Notes under the pieces: generated by a model
Database searches by the model: none
What the model saw: only the letters and a program-made list of their open reading frames with translations
Told to the model about the DNA's origin: nothing
DNA from: a virus
Virus record (IMG/VR): IMGVR_UViG_3300020472_000113
Span: 1-30,785 of that record
Length of the DNA: 30,785 nt
Reading direction: 5' to 3' (one strand)
In this document: in pieces, positions 6,322 through 14,709 of the stretch
How the letters are laid out: every line of letters begins with the position of its first letter
Numbering within the stretch: position 1 is the first letter of the stretch
Translations under genes and position numbers: made by a program

Positions 6322-8039
6322 TTACCTTTGACACTCTCCGTTGGAAGAATTTTCTTTCAACTGGTGACCAGTGGATTGAAATGAATCTAAATGATTCCCC
6401 TTCAACTTTGATTGTGGGATCAAATGGTGCTGGAAAATCCACTATGTTGGATGCACTTACCTTTGCTTTGTTTAATAAACCATTTCGTAAGATCAGTAAA
6501 GGTCAATTGGTTAATAGTATAAATGAGAAGGGTACTAAGGTTGAAGTTACTTTTACTATAGGGAGGGATGACTATCGTGTATTCAGAGGAATCAAACCAA
6601 ATACTTTCGAGGTTTACAAGAACAACCAGATGGTTGATCAGGATGCTGCAACAAAGGATACCCAGAGGTATCTTGAACAATCAATTCTCAAGCTCAACTT
6701 CAAGTCCTTTACCCAAGTTGTCATATTGGGTTCATCCACATTTGTCCCCTTCATGCAACTCTCCGCAAGTCACAGGAGAGAAGTTATTGAAGATCTACTT
6801 GACATCAACATCTTCTCACAGATGAATCAACTCCTTAAGGAGAGGATTCGTGGTGCTCAAGCTCAAGATGGTGACTGTTCTCATTTAAAAAGACTAGCCT
6901 TAGAGAAGGTAACAGCACAAGAAAAATTAATTATCTCTTTAAAGGAAGTTAATAAATCATTAGAAAAAGAAAAGAAAGATAAGTTAGATAAGAATGATCA
7001 GAAGATAGAAAAAATTAAAGTAGATAAAACAGATAAAGAGAAAGAACTTAAGGAAAGAGAGATCGAGATAGTAGATATCAGTTCACATAAGAAGGAACTA
7101 TTAGAATTACGTGAGAAAGAATCTGATGATAAGTCTGAACTGAGAAGGGTAACTAAGGAAACCAAGTTCTTTAAGGAACATGATAAGTGTCCTACTTGTA
7201 CTCAGGATATAGATAAGATCTTTAAGAAGAAGAGAGTTGCCACTTTAACTAAGTCTGGTGTCAAGTTAACGTCACAGGTTAGTAATTATAAAGAAAGTAT
7301 TAAGGATGTTGTTAAACTAATAGAGGAATTAGAAGAGATTTCTTCAGATTTGTATGAACTTAGAAGTGTAATCTCTGGTATGGATCGTGATGTTGTTAGA
7401 TTAGAGAGGGATAACCTATCCATAGAGAAGGAATTATTAAATTTGAGGAGTGATACTCCTAACATTGAGAAAGAAACTAAGTTACTTGATGGATTAAATG
7501 AAGACTTGGAACAGATTAGAGATGACTGTGCTAAGGTGTCTGAGTCATTAGATGAGTTTCGTGTTGTTGGGAATCTATTAAAGGATTCTGGTATCAAGAG
7601 TCAAATAATTAAGAAGTATGTACCTGTTTTTAATACCCTGATCAATAAATATCTTCATAATATGGATACCTTCTTCAACTTTACACTGGATGAGGAATTC
7701 AATGAAGTTATTAAAAGTCGATTCAGGGATGAGTTTAGTTACTCTTCATTTTCTGAAGGTGAGAAGCAGAAGATTGATCTAGCACTCTTGTTTACGTGGA
7801 GAGAGGTTGCTAGGATGAAGAACTCTGCTGCCACTAACCTTCTTATTTTGGATGAGGTGTTTGACAGTTCTCTTGATGCTGCGGCTACCAATGACCTAAT
7901 AGGCATCCTTTTGAAGTTAGGACAAGATACTAATTTATTTGTCATATCACATAAAGGTGAGATCCTTATGGAGAAATTCAAAAGGACACTAGAGTTCTCC
8001 AAGGTTAACGACTTTAGTAAGCTTGTGGACGGTGGGTAA
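6318..8039 (+). CDS. 46: Recombination nuclease ATPase gp46 (Rad50/SbcC type)
   Basis: 573 residues, close to T4 gp46 (560). Walker A GSNGAGKS is at 34-41. Two charged coiled-coil arms (about 185-285 and 300-410) flank a zinc hook CPTC at 291-294. The ABC signature FSEGEKQKIDLAL starts near 478 and Walker B LLILDEVFD has its D-E at 512-513. ATP binding closes the head dimer and drives gp47 nuclease activity. It starts by ATGA overlap with the DUF3110-like gene. A 6-bp hairpin GTGGAC/GTCCAC (8025-8030, 8043-8048) spans the stop but lacks a T run. Confidence 0.95.
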   Translation: MITFDTLRWKNFLSTGDQWIEMNLNDSPSTLIVGSNGAGKSTMLDALTFALFNKPFRKISKGQLVNSINEKGTKVEVTFTIGRDDYRVFRGIKPNTFEVYKNNQMVDQDAATKDTQRYLEQSILKLNFKSFTQVVILGSSTFVPFMQLSASHRREVIEDLLDINIFSQMNQLLKERIRGAQAQDGDCSHLKRLALEKVTAQEKLIISLKEVNKSLEKEKKDKLDKNDQKIEKIKVDKTDKEKELKEREIEIVDISSHKKELLELREKESDDKSELRRVTKETKFFKEHDKCPTCTQDIDKIFKKKRVATLTKSGVKLTSQVSNYKESIKDVVKLIEELEEISSDLYELRSVISGMDRDVVRLERDNLSIEKELLNLRSDTPNIEKETKLLDGLNEDLEQIRDDCAKVSESLDEFRVVGNLLKDSGIKSQIIKKYVPVFNTLINKYLHNMDTFFNFTLDEEFNEVIKSRFRDEFSYSSFSEGEKQKIDLALLFTWREVARMKNSAATNLLILDEVFDSSLDAAATNDLIGILLKLGQDTNLFVISHKGEILMEKFKRTLEFSKVNDFSKLVDGG

Positions 8040-8054
8040 AGTGTCCACACAATC

Positions 8055-8083
8055 TTGTCACGCTGTCACCTCGCTGGTATGAT
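8055..8083 (+). promoter_or_regulatory. Sigma70-type promoter for the cobT-like block
   Basis: TTGTCA at 8055-8060 and TATGAT at 8078-8083 have a 17-base spacer and lie between the gp46 stop and the cobT-like ATG at 8106. A reading frame that starts at 8055 inside this promoter is rejected in favour of 8106. The box pair fits host RNA polymerase and would separately start the cobT-pebS-pcyA run. Confidence 0.65.
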
Positions 8084-8105
8084 ATGTGTAACAAGAAAAA
8101 AACTT

Positions 8106-10256
8106 ATGATCAATCAGGAAGTAAAAGGAACCCTCGCTAGACTACTAGCAACAGAGAATCTCACAGTAGAGCATCGTAGAGTTACTACTGCATGTTTCGA
8201 TGTAGAGAAGAGGCTTCTGGTTCTTCCTATTTGGAAAGATGCCTCATCAACCGTATATGATCTTCTAGTAGGACATGAGGTAGGACATGCATTATACACA
8301 CCAGTCGCTGCACCAGAGGGTTATAATAAAGCATTCGTTAATGTATTAGAGGATGTTCGTATCGAACGTCTAATGAAGAAGACCTATCCTGGTCTTAAGA
8401 AAACATTTTTTACTGGATATAGAGAGTTATGGGATAAGGATTTCTTTGGTGTTGCTGGAGAAGATCTAGATACAATCCCTTTCATCGATCGTATCAACCT
8501 ATATTTCAAGGGTAATGCTGGTATCAATTTTACAGATGAAGAGAGAGTATATGTAGATCGTGCTGCAAAGACTAATTCCTTTGAAGAGGTTTTAGATTTA
8601 GCAAGAGATCTATATGGTCTTGCTCAAGAGTATGATCAGAAGAGAAAGGAGGAACTAGAAGGTACTCAAGGTGAATTGAGTTTCCAAGATGATCAGGAAG
8701 AGATTGAGTTGAGTGATGAGAGTGAGGAAAGTTCTGAAGCACCAGTGGGTGATGCACCATCTAACTTCCAAGAGGGTGATACATCCTCAGAACCAGAGGT
8801 AGGTAACGAACCTATTGGTGGTGAAACTTGGGATGGAACTCATAAGCAAAGTGAGAGTTTAACTGAGTCAGCATTCGCTGAAGCACTAGAGACTCTAGTT
8901 GATGACAATGCAAAGGAATGGGTTTACCTTACTCTTCCTAAAGTAAAACTTGATGAGTTTATAGTACCTGCTAAGGATATACTAGAAGAACTCAACTGCC
9001 ACTTCCACGGACATGCTCTTCATGATATCAGTCATCAGGAATACTATTACAAGTGTCTTGATTATTCATTCGATCACTACAACAAGTTTAAGAAGTCTGC
9101 TCAGAAGTCTGTAAATTATCTTCTAAAGCAATTCGAGATGAAGAAGTCTGCTGATCAGTATAAGAGAGCAGCAGTATCTAAGACTGGTGTTATCAATACT
9201 AATGCACTTCACAAGTATAAGATCACTGATGATATCTTTAAGAAGATCACTACTGTTCCTGATGGTAAGAATCATGGATTAGTAATGTTCCTTGACTGGT
9301 CTGGATCTATGAGCACTACCATACTTGATACTCTTAAGCAAGTATACAACCTAGTATGGTTCTGTAAGAAATCAAACATTCCTTTCAGAGTCTATGGATT
9401 CCAGAATGGTGGTAGAAGAGATAATTATGGGATTGGAAGACGTGAGTATTTCCATAAGGCACTTAAAGTAGAACGTAATTCTCTTGCTATTGATTCTGAT
9501 GTTGATCTACTAGAGTTCTTATCATCACAGCAACCTAATAGACAACTTGAAGAGTCTATGAAGATGCTTTATGTTCAGGCATTCTGTTTTCATAATCATA
9601 GAATCGATCCTTGCCCAAGAGTTAGTTTAGGTGGAACACCATTAGCAGAAGCAATCTACGTTGCACGTGATATTGTTAACGCAGTTAAAAAGGTTGAGAG
9701 AGTTTCTAAAGTTAATGTTGTTTGTTTAACTGATGGTGAGGCAAATCCAATGAGTTATGTTGATAAGAATGAGTATTATGATTCACCTGATCATCCTTAT
9801 AGAACATCCGCATTATCACACAGGCATGATAAAGTATTCTTCCTTCGTGATAAAGTAACTGGGTACACTAGAAAGTTAGAAGTCAGTCCTTATAGAACCA
9901 CTCAACAGATTGTATCTTTCTTCAGAGAGATCACTGATTACAACTGGATAGGTATTCGCCTTTGTTCTAAAGGAGATGCTAATCGTATATTCAGAACATT
10001 TGCATACGAGAAAATTGAAGACCTAGATAGAACATGGAAGAAAGAGAGGTTTGCATCTATTAAAGATACCTTTGGATTCACTGAAGCATTCTTTATCCCA
10101 GATCAAAACTTAGGTCAAGGAACTCTTGATCTTGAGGTTAAGCAGAAGGGTGAAGTTGCTACTAGGGCAGAACTAGGACGTGCATTTAAAAAGCACATGG
10201 GTTCTAAGATGACAAACAAGACTGTTCTTAATCGTTTTATTGAGCAAATAGCATGA
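8106..10256 (+). CDS. CobT-like protein: HExxH motif plus von Willebrand A (MIDAS) domain
   Basis: 716 residues from ATG 8106. The N-terminal part has V-G-H-E-V-G-H-A-L-Y with HExxH at 57-61 and N-V-L-E-D-V-R-I-E at about 79-87, the order of a zinc-metallopeptidase-like site with a downstream Glu. A long acidic Ser/Glu linker (about 190-260) follows. The C-terminal half is a VWA domain with MIDAS start D-W-S-G-S-M-S at about 397-403 and C-L-T-D-G-E near 540. CobT is the VWA subunit of the CobN-CobS-CobT cobalt chelatase that inserts Co into the corrin ring; CobS is its AAA+ partner, and a CobS-like gene lies 1.5 kb downstream. No CobN is seen, so the pair may instead be a MoxR/VWA-type chaperone or protease. 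Chelatase activity is unproven. Confidence 0.8.
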   Translation: MINQEVKGTLARLLATENLTVEHRRVTTACFDVEKRLLVLPIWKDASSTVYDLLVGHEVGHALYTPVAAPEGYNKAFVNVLEDVRIERLMKKTYPGLKKTFFTGYRELWDKDFFGVAGEDLDTIPFIDRINLYFKGNAGINFTDEERVYVDRAAKTNSFEEVLDLARDLYGLAQEYDQKRKEELEGTQGELSFQDDQEEIELSDESEESSEAPVGDAPSNFQEGDTSSEPEVGNEPIGGETWDGTHKQSESLTESAFAEALETLVDDNAKEWVYLTLPKVKLDEFIVPAKDILEELNCHFHGHALHDISHQEYYYKCLDYSFDHYNKFKKSAQKSVNYLLKQFEMKKSADQYKRAAVSKTGVINTNALHKYKITDDIFKKITTVPDGKNHGLVMFLDWSGSMSTTILDTLKQVYNLVWFCKKSNIPFRVYGFQNGGRRDNYGIGRREYFHKALKVERNSLAIDSDVDLLEFLSSQQPNRQLEESMKMLYVQAFCFHNHRIDPCPRVSLGGTPLAEAIYVARDIVNAVKKVERVSKVNVVCLTDGEANPMSYVDKNEYYDSPDHPYRTSALSHRHDKVFFLRDKVTGYTRKLEVSPYRTTQQIVSFFREITDYNWIGIRLCSKGDANRIFRTFAYEKIEDLDRTWKKERFASIKDTFGFTEAFFIPDQNLGQGTLDLEVKQKGEVATRAELGRAFKKHMGSKMTNKTVLNRFIEQIA

Positions 10257-10879
10257 GTTTGTGGGACAACTACAAGGGGGCGGTACTAGATACCTTCCCC
10301 GATATGGTTTTTGAAAGTAACCATACTACTTGGAAGAATGATAAAGGAGTTAACTTAACTGCTGACTCTTATTCTGGTAAGTATTTTATCAAGTCTAGGC
10401 ATGTTGATATATGGGATGATAAACTCAACATTCATAATAATGTAATCTATCCTAAGACAGGACATAACCTTCCTTGTTTTGGAATGGATCTTATGGGATT
10501 CTTTGAGAAGAAAGTTATCATAGTATTTGATTTCCAACATCCTGTAGAGAATTTTTTATTGAAGGTACCACCATTACCTAAAGCAGAAGGAACCTATCGT
10601 TTCTTTGAACCAGGTAATCATTTCTCTGAGAACATATTTGTAAGATACTGTGAGATGTCACAGGTCGATACTTACTTACCAACATTCAAATATTATCTGT
10701 CACTCTATAAGGAGATGATAGAAGAAGCAAAACCTACTGGTACTGATACAAGTTTGTATAGAGATTTTGATTCTTATATGATAAGACTTGATCCTATTTC
10801 AGGATATCTATCTAACGCATTCGGAAAGGAAGAGTCCGAGAAATTAATCAAGGAGTTCTTTTTTAGTTATGCAGAATAA
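10253..10879 (+). CDS. pebS: Phycoerythrobilin synthase PebS (ferredoxin-dependent bilin reductase)
   Basis: 208 residues. It closely follows the PebS sequence known from cyanophage P-SSM2: Y-P-K-T-G-x-x-L-P-C-F-G-M-D-L-M near residue 67, K-K-V-I-I-V-F-D-F-Q-H-P near 86, Y-R-F-F-E-x-G-N-H-F-S-x-N-I-F-V-R-Y-C near 115 and L-D-P-x-x-G-Y near 179. The catalytic aspartates D105 and D206 of P-SSM2 PebS correspond to D79 and D180, with the same spacing. PebS reduces biliverdin IXalpha in two 2-electron steps via 15,16-dihydrobiliverdin to phycoerythrobilin, using reduced ferredoxin. Heme oxygenase is not in the window, so biliverdin must come from elsewhere. The N-terminus is about 26 residues shorter than in P-SSM2. 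It starts by ATGA overlap with the cobT-like gene. Confidence 0.93.
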   Translation: MSLWDNYKGAVLDTFPDMVFESNHTTWKNDKGVNLTADSYSGKYFIKSRHVDIWDDKLNIHNNVIYPKTGHNLPCFGMDLMGFFEKKVIIVFDFQHPVENFLLKVPPLPKAEGTYRFFEPGNHFSENIFVRYCEMSQVDTYLPTFKYYLSLYKEMIEEAKPTGTDTSLYRDFDSYMIRLDPISGYLSNAFGKEESEKLIKEFFFSYAE

Positions 10880-11564
10880 TTTAGTAAAGGATATAGCTTT
10901 CCTGCTAACATATACTATGCAGGATATTGATGGTGTAGAACCATTAGAGAGTCCTATACCAGAAGTCAAGAAAGATGATCTGGTTATTAAGAATACAATG
11001 TATAAGGCACCTGGTCTTAGGAAGATACATTTAGAATTAGCAGAACTTCATGGGTTGAAGATATTACATTCAGTATTCTTTCCAGATCCTCATTACAATC
11101 TACCTATCTTTGGGTGTGATATTGTTGCTAATGATAAGGTAGTTACTGCTGCTATAGTTGATGTGTCTCCTGTAAGGGGTTTTGATAACTGGGATCAGAT
11201 AAGAGAGATCAGTAATAACTTTAGTTTTAAAGAGAGAAGACCAATTCCATTATGGGGTGATGAGATTTTCTCACAATACTGTAAGTTCATGCGTCTTAGT
11301 GAAGATATAGATATGGCAAATTTCTATTGTCTTGTTTTGAATTACCTTAGTGAATATCTTGCAGAGCATAGGAGGTGTGAACGAGATGACAATTGGATCA
11401 ATACTATGCTAAGATATGATGATCAAATTCACTATTGTAATCAACAGAGGAAGAATGATAAGACACGTGGAATATTAGAAAAATTATTTGATAAGGAATT
11501 TGCAAATAATTATATAGATAATGTATTATTTGACAAGCCAAATATGGAGTTCCAAGATCTATGA
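10869..11564 (+). CDS. pcyA: Phycocyanobilin:ferredoxin oxidoreductase PcyA-like
   Basis: 231 residues, near the usual 240-250. It has PcyA landmarks: R-K-I-H-L-E-L-A-E near residue 51, I-L-H-S-V-F-F-P-D-P-x-Y-x-L-P-I-F-G-C-D-I-V near 65, A-A-I-V-D-V-S-P near 94, P-x-W-G-D-E-I-F-S-Q-Y-C near 127 and Q-I-H-Y-C-N-Q-Q-x-K-N-D-K-T-R near 185. Catalytic Glu76, His88 and Asp105 of Synechocystis PcyA map to E56, H67 and D84 with near-identical spacing. PcyA makes phycocyanobilin from biliverdin by a four-electron reduction with ferredoxin. It overlaps pebS by 11 bases, so the two competing biliverdin reductases should be co-translated. A related FDBR of altered specificity cannot be excluded. Confidence 0.9.
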   Translation: MQNNLVKDIAFLLTYTMQDIDGVEPLESPIPEVKKDDLVIKNTMYKAPGLRKIHLELAELHGLKILHSVFFPDPHYNLPIFGCDIVANDKVVTAAIVDVSPVRGFDNWDQIREISNNFSFKERRPIPLWGDEIFSQYCKFMRLSEDIDMANFYCLVLNYLSEYLAEHRRCERDDNWINTMLRYDDQIHYCNQQRKNDKTRGILEKLFDKEFANNYIDNVLFDKPNMEFQDL

Positions 11565-11722
11565 CAACTAAGTGGACGGCTTACGTTTTATTACAATCCA
11601 ATAGGCTTACAAAAGTTGAATTTACTTGCGAGTCGAATCTTAGAGGTGATGCAGAGCAAAGATGTAAGGCTCTCTATGGAGTCAGTGATGTCAGGCAATT
11701 GAAGAGAGAGTGGACAAATTAA
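11561..11722 (+). CDS. 53-residue hypothetical protein
   Basis: Begins M-T-T-K-W-T-A-Y-V-L-L by ATGA overlap with the pcyA stop and ends R-E-W-T-N. It has two short strands (W-T-A-Y-V-L-L-Q, K-V-E-F-T-C-E-S) and a helix with A-E-Q-R-C-K-A-L-Y-G, an arrangement typical of small alpha/beta phage proteins. I do not recognise it. The coupling to pcyA and an unbroken frame up to the cobS promoter support it as a gene. Confidence 0.6.
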   Translation: MTTKWTAYVLLQSNRLTKVEFTCESNLRGDAEQRCKALYGVSDVRQLKREWTN

Positions 11723-11740
11723 TAACTGTAACACGCTGGC

Positions 11741-11771
11741 TTGAATCTGATCCATCTTCTGTTATTATAAT
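11741..11771 (+). promoter_or_regulatory. Sigma70-type promoter for the cobS-like gene
   Basis: TATAAT at 11766-11771 is a perfect -10 box, 21 bases before the cobS ATG at 11793. TTGAAT at 11741-11746 is the best -35, with a long 19-base spacer. The -10 is convincing; the -35 is weak. Confidence 0.55.
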
Positions 11772-11792
11772 AGTATCAATACAAAACAATCT

Positions 11793-12863
11793 ATGACATT
11801 CCAAGCCAAATTCACAGATCAAGATCTGATTTCATTCTTCGAGAATGGAGACATAAGCAGTGACCAAGTGAAAGCGTTTGCGGATTCACAGAACGTTCAG
11901 GTTCAAAGTGTAACCAAAAGAATGAACAAAATCCCACAGTTCTCTAAGGTGGGTCGTGGTCGTTGGAACTTAACTGCACAGGAAATACTTAAAGCATATG
12001 ATGCACCAGCAGCAAAACCTGCAGTAGAGGTATCATACGTTCCAGAGAAGGATGATTCATTCGTACAGTTTGGTAATTATTCTTCACTCAAAAAGATTCT
12101 ACAGTCAAAAATATTTTATCCTGCTTTCATTACTGGGTTATCAGGTAATGGTAAGACTCTCTCAGTAGAACAAGCATGTTCTAATCTAAATAGAGAGTTG
12201 ATCAGAGTTAATATAACTATTGAAACCGACGAAGATGACCTTATTGGTGGGTTCCGTCTTGTTGATGGCAGCACTGTATGGCATAATGGACCAGTTATCG
12301 AAGCATTGGAAAGGGGAGCTGTCCTACTTCTAGATGAGATTGACTTAGCATCTAATAAGATCCTTTGTCTGCAAAGTATCCTAGAAGGTAAGGGAGTGTT
12401 CCTTAAGAAAATTGGAAGATTTGTAAAACCTGCTGCAGGGTTCACCATTATAGCCACTGCTAATACAAAAGGTAAAGGATCCGACGATGGTAGATTCATT
12501 GGTACTAACGTATTAAATGAAGCATTCCTTGAGAGATTCCCAATTACCTTTGAGCAAGATTATCCATCTGCAACTGTTGAGACTAGGATCCTTCTAAACC
12601 AAGGGTGTAATCCTGAGTTCGCAGAGAACCTAGTTAAGTGGGCAGGTGTGATCCGTAAAACATTCTATGATGGTGGAGTTGATGAAGTCATTACAACAAG
12701 ACGTTTGGTACACATCGTTCAAGCGTTTAGAATTTTCAATGACCGTCTGGTTGCTATCACTAATTGTGTCAACCGTTTTGATGATGACACTAAACAATCC
12801 TTCTTAGATCTTTATACAAAGGTTGACGCAGGAGAAGAAGAGGGGTATAATGAAGAGGACTAA
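11793..12863 (+). CDS. cobS: CobS-like MoxR-family AAA+ ATPase
   Basis: 356 residues. An N-terminal region of about 95 residues with W-N-L-T-A-Q-E-I precedes the AAA+ module: Walker A GLSGNGKT at 115-122, T-D-E-D-D-L-I-G-G-F near 145, Walker B V-L-L-L-D-E-I-D at 177-184, sensor 1 I-A-T-A-N-T near 222, L-N-E-A-F-L-E-R-F near 240 (arginine finger region), then T-T-R-R-L near 302 (sensor 2). This is the MoxR/CobS type widely carried by T4-like cyanophages. In cobalamin synthesis CobS hydrolyses ATP with CobT to power cobalt insertion by CobN. In phages the role is unproven; with the CobT-like protein nearby, a two-part AAA+/VWA machine is plausible. It has its own promoter upstream. Confidence 0.88.
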   Translation: MTFQAKFTDQDLISFFENGDISSDQVKAFADSQNVQVQSVTKRMNKIPQFSKVGRGRWNLTAQEILKAYDAPAAKPAVEVSYVPEKDDSFVQFGNYSSLKKILQSKIFYPAFITGLSGNGKTLSVEQACSNLNRELIRVNITIETDEDDLIGGFRLVDGSTVWHNGPVIEALERGAVLLLDEIDLASNKILCLQSILEGKGVFLKKIGRFVKPAAGFTIIATANTKGKGSDDGRFIGTNVLNEAFLERFPITFEQDYPSATVETRILLNQGCNPEFAENLVKWAGVIRKTFYDGGVDEVITTRRLVHIVQAFRIFNDRLVAITNCVNRFDDDTKQSFLDLYTKVDAGEEEGYNEED

Positions 12864-12874
12864 AACCCTTCATT

Positions 12875-13189
12875 ATGCAAAAGTATAGTGAGGACGAGAT
12901 CCTCAAAGAAATACACGACTACGTTGGTCAAACTTATAGAGGTCATTATTCTGTCGGTAACGTTCAGACTCTTGACCTCATTGACTCTGTAGGTGATGCA
13001 GAGGCATTTTGCAGGAGTAACGTCCTAAAGTATGCTTCACGTTATGATCGCAAAGGTTCAGCACGTAAAGACATCATCAAAATTATTCATTATGGTATGC
13101 TGTTACTTCACTTCAATGACAAACGTGAAAAAGCAGATCGTATGAATGCTAACAACTCTACCGCCTTCGCTGTTGACTACGACAAATGA
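12875..13189 (+). CDS. DUF3310-like protein
   Basis: 104 residues. The pattern H-Y-S-V-G near residue 24, then L-D-L-I, then F-C-R-S-N-V-L-K-Y-A-S-R-Y-D-R-K-G near 46-62 followed by D-I-I-K-I-I-H-Y matches DUF3310, a small phage domain often listed as a nucleotide kinase without proof. It ends with an ATGA overlap onto gp45, so it is coupled to the clamp gene. No clear ribosome site is seen in the 11-base gap after cobS. Function unknown. Confidence 0.75.
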   Translation: MQKYSEDEILKEIHDYVGQTYRGHYSVGNVQTLDLIDSVGDAEAFCRSNVLKYASRYDRKGSARKDIIKIIHYGMLLLHFNDKREKADRMNANNSTAFAVDYDK

Positions 13190-13845
13190 CTATGATTACA
13201 AAATCTACAGTTGAAATTCTCAAGAACTTTTGTTCCATTAACAAATCTCTTGTTATCAAACCTGGTAATAGGTTGAGCACATTAAGCATTAATAAGAACA
13301 TTCTTGTTTATGCTGATGTTGAAGAACAGTTTGACTCACAGATGTCAATCTATGACCTTGGAGTTTTTCTAGGTGGTCTATCTTTATTTGACACACCATC
13401 CATTGATACTTCAAAGGATAATTATGTAACAGTCAGTGATGCTAAAGGACGCTCTAAGACTAGATTCTTCTATGCAGATCCAGACATTATTACACAACCA
13501 CCTGAGAAGGAGATATCTCTTCCTTCTGAGGATGTTAGCTTCAACCTTGATGCTAATACTCTGCAGCAACTTCAGAGAGCTGCTAATGTTTACCAACTAC
13601 CAGATCTATGTCTTAATGGAGATGGTGAGGTTATGAACTTAACTGTAACTGATAAGAAGAATGATACTTCTAACAGTTATTCAGTTGAGGTAGGAACAAC
13701 AGATGTTGAGTTCTGCCATTGCTTTAAAGTTGAGAACTTAAAACTTCTACCTGGTGACTACAAAGTTACTTTAAGTAAGTCTAATGTTGCGAGGTTCCAA
13801 GGAGATGGAATCAAGTACTTCATTGCATTAGAACCTAATGTCTAA
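13186..13845 (+). CDS. 45: Sliding clamp gp45
   Basis: 219 residues, close to T4 gp45 (228). Clamp features are seen as repeated beta-alpha-beta elements: an N-terminal helix T-V-E-I-L-K-N-F-C, S-L-V-I-K-P-G-N-R near residue 20, and V-S-F-N-L-D-A-N-T-L-Q-Q-L-Q-R-A-A-N-V-Y near 115, the typical helix opening the second half. It closes as a trimer on DNA and tethers gp43; in T4 it also activates late transcription. The start could be 13186 (ATGA overlap) or the ATG two codons later. Position before the clamp loader genes fits T4 order, apart from inserted genes. Confidence 0.93.
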   Translation: MTMITKSTVEILKNFCSINKSLVIKPGNRLSTLSINKNILVYADVEEQFDSQMSIYDLGVFLGGLSLFDTPSIDTSKDNYVTVSDAKGRSKTRFFYADPDIITQPPEKEISLPSEDVSFNLDANTLQQLQRAANVYQLPDLCLNGDGEVMNLTVTDKKNDTSNSYSVEVGTTDVEFCHCFKVENLKLLPGDYKVTLSKSNVARFQGDGIKYFIALEPNV

Positions 13846-14017
13846 AAGGATTGACCCTTCTGAATACATGCAATCAGGATGGGATCAAACCCCATCAGGT
13901 TGTCACCCATATAAAAAAGGTTCACTTCACAACAAAGTTGGAATGTGGATCATGTGGACTTATTATGTTCTTATTATCTTAATGGTTACTAGACTAATCT
14001 TGGTTCTAAACTCATGA
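13838..14017 (+). CDS. 59-residue single-pass membrane protein
   Basis: A polar head with K-R-I-D-P-S-E-Y is followed by one clear membrane helix W-I-M-W-T-Y-Y-V-L-I-I-L-M-V at about residues 37-50, extending to 57. It overlaps the end of gp45 by 8 bases and the purC start by ATGA, so it belongs to the clamp operon. I do not recognise a family. Clean overlaps on both sides support a real gene. Confidence 0.7.
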   Translation: MSKRIDPSEYMQSGWDQTPSGCHPYKKGSLHNKVGMWIMWTYYVLIILMVTRLILVLNS

Positions 14018-14709
14018 CTCTAATTCATCAGGGTAAAGTTAAATCTGTTTATGATGTTAAGGATAACGATGATCAAGTCGTTATCCAATATCATGATAAA
14101 GTTACTGCTGGTAATGGTAGGAAGGTAGACTTCCCTGAAGAGAAGGGTGCTTTATGTTGTCAGATATCTGAATGGTTCTTCAAATATTTTGAGGATAGAG
14201 TTCGCACACATTATATCAGTTGTCCATCTCCAACTCATATGCTGTGTAAGCAGGTGAATATCATTCCAGTAGAGGTTATCTGTAGAAATATAGCAGCAGG
14301 ATCTATTGTTAGAAATACTCCTATTGCAGAGGGAACTGTTTTTGATCCCCCTCTTGTTGAGTTTAATTTAAAGGATGATGAGAAGGATGATCCTTTACTA
14401 ACTGATGATAGGGTCAGTCTAATGGGATATGACCCTAGGACATTTAAACGTAGAGCAACAGAAATTAATTTTCATCTTAAGATGATTTTTAATAGGATGG
14501 ACATTGACCTTGTTGATTTTAAATTAGAATATGGACACGATACTACAGGCGGTTTATGCTTGGCTGATGAACTATCACCTGACAACATGCGACTCTGGAA
14601 AAAGGGTACGAAAGAAAGGTTTGATAAGGACTTGTTTAGAAAAGGTGAAGGTGATATAGTAGAAGCATACAGATACATCCTCAAACAATTGAGGCAAATG
14701 GATGAATGA
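14014..14709 (+). CDS. purC: SAICAR synthetase PurC
   Basis: 231 residues, typical for bacterial PurC (about 235-240). Motifs: G-K-V-K-S-V-Y-D-V at 7-15 (nucleotide loop), V-E-V-I-C-R-N-I-A-A-G-S near 85, V-D-F-K-L-E-Y-G near 170 and L-A-D-E-L-S-P-D-N-M-R-L-W near 185. It joins aspartate to CAIR using ATP, the eighth step of IMP synthesis. Cyanophages often carry purine genes, presumably to supply nucleotides for genome copying. All expected active-site stretches are present, so it should be functional. Confidence 0.95.
   Translation: MTLIHQGKVKSVYDVKDNDDQVVIQYHDKVTAGNGRKVDFPEEKGALCCQISEWFFKYFEDRVRTHYISCPSPTHMLCKQVNIIPVEVICRNIAAGSIVRNTPIAEGTVFDPPLVEFNLKDDEKDDPLLTDDRVSLMGYDPRTFKRRATEINFHLKMIFNRMDIDLVDFKLEYGHDTTGGLCLADELSPDNMRLWKKGTKERFDKDLFRKGEGDIVEAYRYILKQLRQMDE

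Noticed and set aside
8025-8048. Hairpin after gp46 as a terminator
   Set aside because: Six-bp stem with a 12-base loop and no following T run; at most a weak RNA structure.
8055-8105. Upstream start of the cobT-like gene
   Set aside because: It would place the start on the promoter -35 box; the ATG at 8106 begins the recognisable protein.
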